From the NCBI GenBank assembly GCA_036648855.1, contig JAVWCU010000020.1:1-15559 (forward strand): a DNA stretch of 15,559 nucleotides, given 5' to 3'. A model generated the notes under the pieces. The model had not been told where the DNA came from. It saw only the letters and a program-made list of their open reading frames with translations, and searched no databases. Positions 1-6,521 of this stretch are shown in pieces (position 1 is the stretch's first letter; each line of letters starts with the position of its first letter). The position numbers and the translations under genes are program-made. Source of the DNA: Faecenecus sp036648855. Lineage in GTDB: Bacteria > Bacillota_I > Bacilli_A > RF39 > UBA660.

Positions 1-82
1 TTAAGTTTTAATTTATAAAATATAAATTTATTTAGTAAGTGCTCTAGTTTTTAGCAATAATGTAAGTAGGAGGTGATTATAC

Positions 83-2176
83 TTGCTACGGCATTATATA
101 TGTGTAAGACAAGATGGCTTAAAGGACTGTGGAGTTTGTTCCTTACTTACAATTATAGAAACTTATGGTGGTAAAGTTTCTAAAGAGTATTTACGGACTA
201 TTACTAATACTTCTAAGAATGGAGTTAATGCTTTTTATCTAGTAGAAGCTGGAAAGAAATTAGGGTTTGCGGTAAAAGGTGTTAAAGGAGATTTTAGAAA
301 GCTAACAGAGATAAATTTACCTTGTATTGCACATATTATAGTAAATAAAAGTTATAAACATTTTGTAGTTATTCATGCTATTAATTTTAAAAAAGAATTT
401 CTAGTAGTGGCAGATCCGGCTGTAGGTATTAGAACTATTTCTTTTTCAGAGTTTGACCGTTTAACAACATCTTGTTATTTCCTATTTGAACCAGTTAAGC
501 CGATGATTAAATGGGCTAATAAAGACCCGGTTAAGGGACTAATAGAAAGTTTATTTAAAAACAATCGTTCTTTATTTTTAATTATAATAATCTTTTCTAT
601 TTTATATACTGCTTTTCAAGTTTTTAGATCTTTTTCTTTAAAGTTTATAGTTGAAGAATCTTTAATGATATTATCTAAAAGTAATTTAATATTTATTACT
701 GTTATGTTACTATTTGTTTTAGTATTACAAGTAGCAAGTGATTATATTAGAAAAAAGAGTATTATGTTTATAAACTGTGATTTAGGTAACTTATTATTTA
801 GTAGTATTTTTAAGCAAGTATTATCTCTTCCTTATTTATATTTTAAAAATAGGACTACAGGGGAAGTGATAGCTAGAATTCATGATATGGCTACTGTTCA
901 GCAGGGGATAAGTGAATTATTATTATCTGTTTGTTTTGATACTTTACTTGCTATTATATCAATAATGGTGTTAAGCTTTTTGAGTTTTAAACTTACTTTA
1001 ATTGGGTTATTAAGTATTTTAATATTATTTTTATTTTACTATTTTACTAGGCCTTATTTGAAAAGGAGTTTAAGGATAACTGAGGAAAGTAATGAGGTGG
1101 TTAATTCTTTAGTCATTGAGGACTTAGAGGCAATAGAAACTTTAAAGAATTTGAATATGGAGTTAGGAGCTTTTAATAGGGCTGAGACTAGTTTTAAGGT
1201 TTTTAATAATTATCAGTTTAAAACGCAAAGTCTTTATTTATTTTTTGAATCTTTTTCTTTTTTTATATCTGAAGCAGGTATTAGTATAATCATGCTTGTA
1301 GGGGGTATAGGGGTAATTAGGGGTATTCTATCCTTTGGGGAGTTTTTAGCTTTCCAAAGCCTATTTATGTATCTTTTAGGGCCTATGAAACAAGTAATAC
1401 AAAGTTTTTATAATTATCAGCATATTAAAGTAGCAATGGAAAGAATAAGTGAATTATTTAATTATCCTAATGAAGTTTTAGAACTGGATAATAAGTATAT
1501 GGGTTATAAATTAAAGGGTAAGATAGAAATTAATAATTTATCATATGCTTATTTAAATAAAAAGGAAGTATTAAGTAATTGTAATTTTCAAATTAGGCAG
1601 TTTGATAGGGTATTAATTATGGGTGAAACAGGTAGTGGTAAGTCTACATTAGCGAGACTTATTATTAGATATTTAGAACCTTTACCTGATCAAATTATAT
1701 TGGATGATAAAGATATTAAGGACTATTCTTTAATAGAACTAAGAAAGAGAATTTGTTATGTTTCTCAAGCAGAACACTTATTTACTGGTAGTGTAATAGA
1801 TAATATTATACTAAATAGAGATATTGATTATGATGCTTTTTTAAAATTAGTAGCGCTTACTAAAGCGGATTTTATTAAGGAAAGATCTTCACTAGGATAT
1901 GATTATTTGATAGAAGAAAATGGTTTTAATTTAAGTGGAGGAGAGAAGCAAAGAATAATATTAGCTAGGGCTTTAGCAAAGGATTCTGATATATATATTT
2001 TAGATGAGAGTTTAAGTCAAGTAGATATTCAAACAGAAAAATATATTCTTAGTAATATTTTCAGTAATTATCCTGATAAAACTTTTTTAGTTATATCTCA
2101 TCGTTTCTCTAATCAAAATTTATTTACTAAGCGAATAAATTTAGTAGGAAAGAAAGTAAAGGATGCAAATGGATAG
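83..2176 (+). CDS. Peptidase-containing ABC exporter for double-glycine bacteriocins
   Basis: This inner-membrane exporter would cleave leader peptides after Gly-Gly and pump the mature peptide out using ATP. Residues 1-135 form a C39 peptidase domain: Gln10, catalytic Cys16 in the QDGLKDCG motif, His93 and Asp111 in DPA. Residues about 160-445 form the transmembrane domain with several hydrophobic helices. The ATPase domain shows Walker A GETGSGKST (514-522), Q-loop Gln562, signature LSGGEKQR (617-624), Walker B ILDES with Glu642, and H-loop His673. All key residues are present, so it should be active. Its 697 residues are normal for the LagD/ComA-type family. The start is a TTG preceded by the strong ribosome site AGGAGGTGATT at 69-79. 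It heads a five-gene cassette and overlaps the next gene. The substrate is inferred from the two leader peptides downstream at 2603 and 2750. Confidence 0.95.
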   Translation: MLRHYICVRQDGLKDCGVCSLLTIIETYGGKVSKEYLRTITNTSKNGVNAFYLVEAGKKLGFAVKGVKGDFRKLTEINLPCIAHIIVNKSYKHFVVIHAINFKKEFLVVADPAVGIRTISFSEFDRLTTSCYFLFEPVKPMIKWANKDPVKGLIESLFKNNRSLFLIIIIFSILYTAFQVFRSFSLKFIVEESLMILSKSNLIFITVMLLFVLVLQVASDYIRKKSIMFINCDLGNLLFSSIFKQVLSLPYLYFKNRTTGEVIARIHDMATVQQGISELLLSVCFDTLLAIISIMVLSFLSFKLTLIGLLSILILFLFYYFTRPYLKRSLRITEESNEVVNSLVIEDLEAIETLKNLNMELGAFNRAETSFKVFNNYQFKTQSLYLFFESFSFFISEAGISIIMLVGGIGVIRGILSFGEFLAFQSLFMYLLGPMKQVIQSFYNYQHIKVAMERISELFNYPNEVLELDNKYMGYKLKGKIEINNLSYAYLNKKEVLSNCNFQIRQFDRVLIMGETGSGKSTLARLIIRYLEPLPDQIILDDKDIKDYSLIELRKRICYVSQAEHLFTGSVIDNIILNRDIDYDAFLKLVALTKADFIKERSSLGYDYLIEENGFNLSGGEKQRIILARALAKDSDIYILDESLSQVDIQTEKYILSNIFSNYPDKTFLVISHRFSNQNLFTKRINLVGKKVKDANG

Positions 2177-2603
2177 TTATTTAGAAATTGATAGTTATAA
2201 ATTGGGGGAAAACAGATCTTTACTTATTGGGATAGTACCATTTTTTATGTTATTTGTTTTATTAGTCTTTTTACTTATTAGATTTTTTCCGTATGACCGG
2301 GGTACTTTAACTAGTGCAGTGGTAGGAAGTGATAGTCATATTAGGGTTTTACTTCCTTATGAGAATGTAAATAAGATTATAAAATCGGGAAAGTTAAGAA
2401 TAAATAAAAGACTTTATAATTATCAGGTAATTAGTATTGGAGAAGTAAAGGTAACTGGAGATATATATACGGTAGAGGTTATTATTAGGGTGCCTTTAGA
2501 ACAAGAGCTTAGTTATCATAATAGTATTTTTAAAGTTCTATTTTTGGAGTCAACTACGACAATTTGGCAACAATTTATTAAATATTTTAAGGGGGAAAAT
2601 TAA
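2169..2603 (+). CDS. Miniature HlyD-like bacteriocin export accessory protein
   Basis: This is a 144-residue protein with one strong transmembrane helix (about residues 16-40, ending in IRFFPYDRG), then an extracytoplasmic part of roughly 100 residues. The stretch around VRVxLPYENVNKIIKSGKLRIN-like residues and the following VISIGEVKV resembles the C-terminal beta-barrel of HlyD-family adaptor proteins, which link ABC exporters to the cell exterior. Typical bacteriocin accessory proteins are about 400-470 residues long; here the coiled-coil hairpin and lipoyl halves are missing, and there is no sign of a frameshift. The ATG at 2169 is preferred to the one at 2163 because AAAGG at 2158-2162 is then at a workable distance. 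It overlaps the exporter by eight bases and its TAA stop shares an A with the ATG of the next gene. Family assignment rests on position and short local similarity, so it is moderate. Confidence 0.65.
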   Translation: MDSYLEIDSYKLGENRSLLIGIVPFFMLFVLLVFLLIRFFPYDRGTLTSAVVGSDSHIRVLLPYENVNKIIKSGKLRINKRLYNYQVISIGEVKVTGDIYTVEVIIRVPLEQELSYHNSIFKVLFLESTTTIWQQFIKYFKGEN

Positions 2604-2740
2604 TGCAAAATATAACTAGTACAGAGTTAAAAGCAATAGATGGAGGCCTTTCGGTTTTTGGAGGATGTATACTAATTGCTTTTATAGTTTTAGCGGCAGG
2701 AATAATTGATGGTTTTACTAGACCACTCAAATGTAATTAG
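2603..2740 (+). CDS. Class II bacteriocin precursor, double-glycine leader (peptide 1)
   Basis: This 45-residue ORF begins in a TAATG overlap with the accessory gene, with GGGGGA at 2591-2596 as ribosome site. The first 15 residues form a textbook double-glycine leader: Ile at -12, Glu at -8, Leu at -7, Ile at -4, Asp at -3, then Gly-Gly (LKAIDGG). Cleavage would release a 30-residue peptide that is mostly one hydrophobic helix, with a GxxxG motif (GIIDG, residues 33-37), a DGFTRPLKCN tail and cysteines at 22 and 44. GxxxG motifs are typical of two-peptide (class IIb) bacteriocins. It lies directly beside a cognate C39 exporter and a second leader peptide. A signalling pheromone is the alternative, but no histidine kinase or response regulator is visible. 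I do not recognise a named family for the mature peptide. Confidence 0.82.
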   Translation: MQNITSTELKAIDGGLSVFGGCILIAFIVLAAGIIDGFTRPLKCN

Positions 2741-2749
2741 GGGGTAGGA

Positions 2750-2917
2750 ATGAAAGAAATAAAAGTAGAGAGTTTGTATCAAATAGATGGAGGAATAAAT
2801 ATATCAGGTACGTTAATTAATTCGTTTGGGAGTATTATCAAGATTCTTTTAGAAGTTGGTAGGAGTATTGGATCAGCACTTAGAAGAATAGACGGATATT
2901 CAATGTGTAAATTATGA
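2750..2917 (+). CDS. Class II bacteriocin precursor, double-glycine leader (peptide 2)
   Basis: This 55-residue ORF starts nine bases after peptide 1, with AGGGGGTAGG at 2739-2748 supplying the ribosome site. Its leader is also exactly 15 residues and keeps Ile at -12, Leu at -7, Ile at -4, Asp at -3 and Gly-Gly (SLYQIDGG), so it should be cut by the same peptidase. The predicted 40-residue mature peptide is amphipathic and basic, contains GxxxG (GRSIG, residues 37-41), a RRIDGY segment and a single Cys53 near the end. The IDG-aromatic-then-Cys ending is shared with peptide 1, suggesting common ancestry or a matched pair. Two different leader peptides in a row plus GxxxG in each is the usual architecture of a two-component bacteriocin. 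The stop overlaps the next ORF as ATGA. Confidence 0.82.
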   Translation: MKEIKVESLYQIDGGINISGTLINSFGSIIKILLEVGRSIGSALRRIDGYSMCKL

Positions 2918-3048
2918 GGATAAAAAATAAACAATTAGGGGGGTCTTTTAAAAATATTTTACTTATAGGGGGATTAATTTTAATGACTCCTCTAATTTTT
3001 AAAATAGGACTTGAATTAGGTTTGTTATTAAAAAACTTTCTTTGTTAG
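2914..3048 (+). CDS. Small hydrophobic peptide, candidate immunity protein or third peptide
   Basis: This 44-residue ORF starts at an ATG that overlaps the TGA of peptide 2 (ATGA), so it is probably translated by coupling. Five basic residues lie in the first 13, followed by a hydrophobic stretch (about residues 14-39), a GxxxG (GLELG, 32-36) and a C-terminal Cys44. The size, basic start and single membrane helix suit a bacteriocin immunity peptide. A Gly-Gly occurs at 9-10, but Gln at -4 and the very short lead-in do not fit the leader rule obeyed by the other two. An internal ATG at 2983 with GGGGG at 2968-2972 would give a 21-residue variant. No own ribosome site precedes the ATG at 2914. 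Function is inferred from position only. Confidence 0.55.
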   Translation: MRIKNKQLGGSFKNILLIGGLILMTPLIFKIGLELGLLLKNFLC

Positions 3049-3210
3049 TTAAATTAGTTTAGTTAGTAAATAAGCATTTTAACGAAGATAATTGTATATA
3101 ATAAAATGATAATAGTAATAAATATAGGGGTTTTTTCCTTGGCTTTTAAGCTTTTTTAAAAAAATCAAGATATTTCATTAGACAAAATTTGCAAAAAAAG
3201 GAGAAATGTG

Positions 3211-3239
3211 TTGATATAGCCCTATATTTTTGCTATAAT
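3211..3239 (+). promoter_or_regulatory. Vegetative promoter of rpsU
   Basis: TTGATA at 3211-3216 and a perfect TATAAT at 3234-3239 are separated by 17 bases, matching the sigma-A consensus. Transcription should begin near 3246, about 27 bases before the rpsU start, giving a very short leader that is almost entirely the ribosome site GGAAGGGAGG (3255-3264). Confidence 0.88.
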
Positions 3240-3272
3240 CTATTTTAGTAACACGGAAGGGAGGGAAAAATA

Positions 3273-3476
3273 ATGAGTACAGTTGCAGTGAAAAATGGTA
3301 ATTTAGATATGGCCTTGAGAAAATTCAAACAAAAAGTAGCACGTGATGGAGTCCCTTCTGAATGCAAAAAAAGAGAAGCTTATGATAAGCCAGGAGTTAA
3401 GAGAAGAGCCGCTAAAAAAGAAGGCATTAAAAATTCTCGCAAGCGTAACAAAGTAGCTAAAGGTTATAGAGACTAA
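3273..3476 (+). CDS. rpsU: Ribosomal protein S21
   Basis: This 67-residue, strongly basic protein is a small-subunit ribosomal protein that sits near the mRNA exit channel and affects initiation. The N-terminal part carries the family pattern, with LDMALRKFKQKVARDGV (residues 11-27) followed by EYKKREAY-like ECKKREAYDKP, and then a Lys/Arg-rich tail (KRRAAKKEG, SRKRNK). The length is slightly above the usual 57-65. It has its own consensus promoter and a very strong ribosome site, and is followed by a terminator that overlaps its stop. As in Bacillus it is followed by yqeY. Confidence 0.96.
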   Translation: MSTVAVKNGNLDMALRKFKQKVARDGVPSECKKREAYDKPGVKRRAAKKEGIKNSRKRNKVAKGYRD

Positions 3477-3491
3477 TTCGTTAGTCTTTTT
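3470..3491 (+). terminator. Intrinsic terminator containing the rpsU stop codon
   Basis: AGACTAA (3470-3476) pairs with TTAGTCT (3481-3487) around a TTCG tetraloop and runs into five Ts (3487-3491). The TAA stop of rpsU lies inside the left arm. Terminating ribosomes would cover the left arm, so readthrough into yqeY could depend on translation of rpsU. Confidence 0.82.
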
Positions 3492-3525
3492 ATGTATCAG
3501 TATTTAATGATAAGGAGAGATGACT

Positions 3526-3972
3526 GTGGACATGTTAAAACGGCTAGAAGAAGATATAATAGCGGCTATGAAGAATCAAGATAAAGATAAATTAGCAACT
3601 TTAAGAATGGTTAAAGGGGCTTTACAGTTAGAAGTAATTAATAAGCATGTAGAGAAAAATGATGAGTTATTAATTTCTATAATAGTTAAAGAAATAAAAA
3701 CTAGAAATGAATCAGTTGATACCTTTATTAAAGGTAATAGACAGGATTTGGTATCTAAGACTTTAGAAGAAATTAGACTTTTAAAAGGGTATTTACCAAC
3801 CCAATTATCTAGTGATGAGGTGGAAGAGATTATAGATCGGGTATTTCTTTTAGTAAAACCAACTGGGGTAAGTGATATGGGTAAAATAATGAAAGAAATA
3901 ATGCCTTTAGTTAAAGGTAAAGCTGATATGAATCTAGTATCTAGACTTATAAAAAGTAAATTAAATATTTAG
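3526..3972 (+). CDS. yqeY: GatB/YqeY domain protein
   Basis: This is a 148-residue stand-alone member of the GatB/YqeY family, related to the tRNA-binding tail of the amidotransferase subunit GatB. The helical N-terminal part shows the typical LEEDIIAAMKNQDKDKLATLRMVK pattern split over residues 6-29, followed by a small C-terminal helical domain (ISDMGKIMK-like DMGKIMKEIMP). Its exact role is unknown; involvement with tRNA or translation is only inferred from relatives. The GTG at 3526 is chosen because AAGGAGA at 3512-3518 is then seven bases away; the ATG at 3520 is too close, and the ATG at 3532 is also possible. It follows rpsU as in many Bacillota and ends at its own terminator. Confidence 0.9.
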   Translation: MDMLKRLEEDIIAAMKNQDKDKLATLRMVKGALQLEVINKHVEKNDELLISIIVKEIKTRNESVDTFIKGNRQDLVSKTLEEIRLLKGYLPTQLSSDEVEEIIDRVFLLVKPTGVSDMGKIMKEIMPLVKGKADMNLVSRLIKSKLNI

Positions 3973-3973
3973 G

Positions 3974-3998
3974 AGAACTTCTAGGAGTTCTTTTTTTT
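3974..3998 (+). terminator. Intrinsic terminator after yqeY
   Basis: AGAACT (3974-3979) pairs with AGTTCT (3986-3991) and is followed by a run of eight Ts (3991-3998). It starts two bases after the yqeY stop and separates rpsU-yqeY from the sporulation gene pair. Confidence 0.9.
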
Positions 3999-4044
3999 GA
4001 TTATAACTTAGCTTATTAAAGAATAGAATTGTATAGGTGAAGTT

Positions 4045-4293
4045 ATGTTTAATAAAATAAAAAATTATTGTCTTAATCCAGTTTTTAGTTTTACTTATTT
4101 TAATAAAAAATTAAATATTATTAATTATAAAGAAATAGTTGTTTTAGAGAGTAAGCATATTTCTTTTAAATTTGAGGGAGGAAGTATTACTGTTAAGGGA
4201 AGTGATTTAACAGTAAAGAGATTGCTTGATCAGGAGGTCTTAATAGGGGGTAATATTACTTTAATTGAATTGGGGGAGTACCATGGTGAGTAA
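4045..4293 (+). CDS. yqfC: Sporulation protein YqfC (YabP/YqfC family)
   Basis: This 82-residue protein belongs to the YabP/YqfC family of small sporulation proteins. The family pattern of short beta strands is visible in the C-terminal half: SISF-like segment, GGSITVKGSDLTVKRL (residues 49-63), then VLIGGNITLIEL (69-80). Family members are produced in the mother cell under sigma-E in Bacillus; the biochemical role is not known. I could not find a convincing sigma-E promoter in the 46 bases upstream. The ribosome site is AGGTGA at 4035-4040. The gene overlaps yqfD by 11 bases, the usual partner. The length is near the Bacillus protein. Confidence 0.85.
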   Translation: MFNKIKNYCLNPVFSFTYFNKKLNIINYKEIVVLESKHISFKFEGGSITVKGSDLTVKRLLDQEVLIGGNITLIELGEYHGE

Positions 4294-5437
4294 TCGTTAT
4301 TTAATTGAAATAGAAGGAATTAATCCTAAAAGATTTGTTAGATCTTTGATAAATAATCATTTTAATTTACTTATAATAAAACCAGTGGGGGATAATTATC
4401 AGATTTTAGTAGATGAAGCTAATTACCGCAGGTTAATGGCAACTAAAACTATTTATAAATTAACAGTAATTAAAACTAGGGGCTATATTGCAATCTGGAA
4501 CTATTTACTGAAAAGGAAAATATTTTTTATTTCTCTATTGTTAGGACTTGCTTTATTACTATATTTATCCAATATAATCTTTCATATTGAAGTAGTTCAT
4601 ACTAATACTAAGATTAGAGAATTAGTTTTAGAAGAATTAGAGTATCATGGTATTAAAGAACACACTTACGCTATGGGTTTTAGAAAAAGGGAAGCTATTA
4701 TTACCTCTATTTTAGAAAGACAAAAAGATAATTTAGAGTGGTTAGAAATAGATAGAATAGGGACTAAGTATTTGGTTAAAGTTCATGAGAAAAAGTTAAA
4801 TCCTCCAGTTAAAGAATATCCTCTACAAAATATAGTTGCGAAGAAGTCAGGAATTATTAAACATTTAGAGGTATCTAGTGGAGAAATACTAGTTAAAAAA
4901 GATACCTATGTAAAAAAAGGAGATATATTAATATCAGGATTAATATATAATAAAGAAAATATTAAAAATATGGTTGCATCCAGGGGAATGGTATTAGCAG
5001 AAACTTGGTATAAAGTAACAGTCTCTTTACCTTTTCATTATCATGAAGAGGTTTTAACTGGTAATAAGAAACAGGTTTTAAGTATTAATTTTTTAAATAA
5101 GAGTTATTCTTTATTTGACTTTAGTCCTTATAAAAATAAAAGAGTTAAGGAGAAAGTTGTTTTATTTAATAATCATTATCCTATATCATTTAGTTATAAT
5201 TTATTAGAAGAATTAAATATTGTCGATAAGACTTATGATATACCTAGTGCCTTAGTTAAGGCAAGAGAACTAGCTCATTTGAAAGTAAATAGTAATTTGG
5301 GTGTCAAGGATACTATAATTAGTTTAAAAGATTTGAAAATTACCGAAGAAGAGAGTAAAATAACAGTAGAAGTATTTGCCAAAGTTCTTGAAGATATTAC
5401 AGAGTATGCCCCTGTTATTCTTCCTAAGGTAAATTAA
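4283..5437 (+). CDS. yqfD: Sporulation protein YqfD (stage IV family)
   Basis: This is a 384-residue membrane protein of the YqfD family, in Bacillus a mother-cell sigma-E protein needed late in spore development. A cytoplasmic N-terminal domain of about 78 residues (starting NRYLIEIEGINP, with family-typical RFxxSLxNNxF) is followed by one transmembrane helix (about 80-100) and a long extracytoplasmic part. The latter contains WLEIDRIGTKYLVKVHEK (around 156-175) and the VAKKSGIIKHLEVSSGE segment typical of the family. The ATG at 4283 is preferred over an upstream TTG because GGGGGAG at 4272-4278 fits it. It is translationally coupled to yqfC. In Bacillus phoH and pgpH come next; here they are missing. 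Confidence 0.9.
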   Translation: MVSNRYLIEIEGINPKRFVRSLINNHFNLLIIKPVGDNYQILVDEANYRRLMATKTIYKLTVIKTRGYIAIWNYLLKRKIFFISLLLGLALLLYLSNIIFHIEVVHTNTKIRELVLEELEYHGIKEHTYAMGFRKREAIITSILERQKDNLEWLEIDRIGTKYLVKVHEKKLNPPVKEYPLQNIVAKKSGIIKHLEVSSGEILVKKDTYVKKGDILISGLIYNKENIKNMVASRGMVLAETWYKVTVSLPFHYHEEVLTGNKKQVLSINFLNKSYSLFDFSPYKNKRVKEKVVLFNNHYPISFSYNLLEELNIVDKTYDIPSALVKARELAHLKVNSNLGVKDTIISLKDLKITEEESKITVEVFAKVLEDITEYAPVILPKVN

Positions 5438-5460
5438 CAAATGAAGTAGAGGTGATTATA

Positions 5461-6075
5461 ATGTTGACTCCACTTGAAGATGCTATACGGAGTGTCATCT
5501 TTTTATCTTGGCCAATGGTTGTAGTTTGCTCATTGACATTAGTGGCTATTAGAATTGTTTATTTACTGAAAAATAAGGAACCTCTAGTTCTTTATAAAGA
5601 ATTATTTACTTTAGGTTTTCTAATATATATTTTGTGTCTATTCCAAATAGTGACTTTTCAAGATTTACCTAGTATGGGTGGTAGTAACTTTATTCCATTT
5701 AGGGAAATACTGAGGTATTCAGTAGGAAGTCGATTATTTTTCAAACAAGTAATAGGTAATTTGTTATTATTTGTTCCTTATGGTTTCTTTGTCTCTTATT
5801 ATATTAAACCTCTAAAGCCTTGGGTAGTTATGTTCTTAGGCTTAATTTCTTCTTTATCTATAGAGATAACTCAGGCTTTGATAGGAAGAATTTTTGATAT
5901 AGATGATTTAATTTTAAATATTATGGGGTGTTTAATTGGGTTTCTATTATACTATATAGCAAGAAAAACTTATACTTTGATTCCTAAATTTTTAACGACT
6001 AAGTGGATTTTAAATATTATTAGTTTAGTACTATTAGGTGTATTTATGTGGTATATTTGTGGGGTGGTGTTATAA
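5461..6075 (+). CDS. VanZ-family membrane protein
   Basis: This 204-residue protein has about five hydrophobic helices and the VanZ-like core: NLLLFVPYGFF (about 104-114), then SLSIEITQ (about 134-141), GRIFDIDDLILNIMG (145-159) and a GFLLYY helix. The family is named for VanZ, which gives low-level teicoplanin resistance, but most chromosomal members have unknown roles at the cell envelope, so no resistance should be assumed. The start is the ATG at 5461 with AGAGGTGAT at 5448-5456 ahead of it; an upstream GTG lies within that site. It replaces phoH-pgpH in the yqfD-ybeY interval and its stop overlaps the ybeY start (TAATG). Confidence 0.85.
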   Translation: MLTPLEDAIRSVIFLSWPMVVVCSLTLVAIRIVYLLKNKEPLVLYKELFTLGFLIYILCLFQIVTFQDLPSMGGSNFIPFREILRYSVGSRLFFKQVIGNLLLFVPYGFFVSYYIKPLKPWVVMFLGLISSLSIEITQALIGRIFDIDDLILNIMGCLIGFLLYYIARKTYTLIPKFLTTKWILNIISLVLLGVFMWYICGVVL

Positions 6076-6521
6076 TGAATAAAATTAGTGTTTTTAATTC
6101 TACTGAAGAAGATGTTAATAGTTATATGAAAACTGTTAAGAAATTACTTCGTTATACTTTGCGTAAGGAAAAAGTTAAAAAGGCTTTATGCAATGTTATA
6201 TTTGTTGATAATGAACGGATTATGGAAATAAATAGGGATTATAGAAATGTTGATGCTGTAACAGATGTCATCAGTTTTGCTTTAGAAGATGATGCTAGTA
6301 TTGTTTTACCTGTTAGAGTACTTGGAGATATTTATATAGCTATTCCAAGGGCTAGAGAACAAGCTCTTAGTTATGGTCATTCTTTAGAAAGAGAAATAGC
6401 CTTTTTAAGTGTTCATGGGCTACTTCATTTATTAGGTTATGATCATATGAATAAGAAAGATGAAGAAATAATGTTTCAAAGGCAAGAGGAGGTATTAAAT
6501 AGTTATGGGATTGTTAGATAG
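6075..6521 (+). CDS. ybeY: Endoribonuclease YbeY, rRNA maturation factor
   Basis: YbeY is a single-strand-specific metallo-endoribonuclease involved in 16S rRNA 3'-end maturation and ribosome quality control. The 148-residue protein has the conserved zinc site H114-x3-H118-x5-H124 in HGLLHLLGYDH, preceded by the family motifs NRDYRNVDAVTDVISF (residues 53-68) and LGDIYIAI (83-90). Length is typical. The start at 6075 shares an A with the VanZ stop and follows GGGGTGGTG at 6061-6069. Its 3' end overlaps dgkA by 17 bases, as expected for a conserved ybeY-dgkA-cdd-era operon. Confidence 0.96.
   Translation: MNKISVFNSTEEDVNSYMKTVKKLLRYTLRKEKVKKALCNVIFVDNERIMEINRDYRNVDAVTDVISFALEDDASIVLPVRVLGDIYIAIPRAREQALSYGHSLEREIAFLSVHGLLHLLGYDHMNKKDEEIMFQRQEEVLNSYGIVR

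Noticed and set aside
1..68. Promoter for the bacteriocin cassette upstream of the exporter
   Set aside because: TATAAA-like sequences are present but no paired -35 element fits within the window; the true start may be further upstream.
2914..2943. Gly-Gly at residues 9-10 of the third small ORF as a bacteriocin leader cleavage site
   Set aside because: The lead-in is only ten residues and lacks the hydrophobic residues at -4, -7 and -12 seen in the two other precursors.
3097..3102. Perfect TATAAT as an additional rpsU promoter
   Set aside because: The sequence 17 bases upstream (GCATTT) is not a -35 element; TATAAT occurs by chance in DNA this AT-rich. The 3211-3239 promoter is much better.
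3106..3159. 17-codon ORF starting with ATG in the gap between the bacteriocin cassette and rpsU
   Set aside because: No ribosome site in front of it, low-complexity hydrophobic product, and no leader or overlap with neighbours.
3138..3168. A/T-rich inverted repeat (CTTTTTTAAAAAAA, with outer CTTG/CAAG) as terminator of the bacteriocin cassette
   Set aside because: The stem is nearly all A-T and no T run follows it, so it is not a credible intrinsic terminator.
3998..4044. Sigma-E-type promoter for yqfC
   Set aside because: A sporulation promoter would be expected, but no pair of elements at the proper spacing resembles the sigma-E consensus; GTATAGGT lies too near the start codon.
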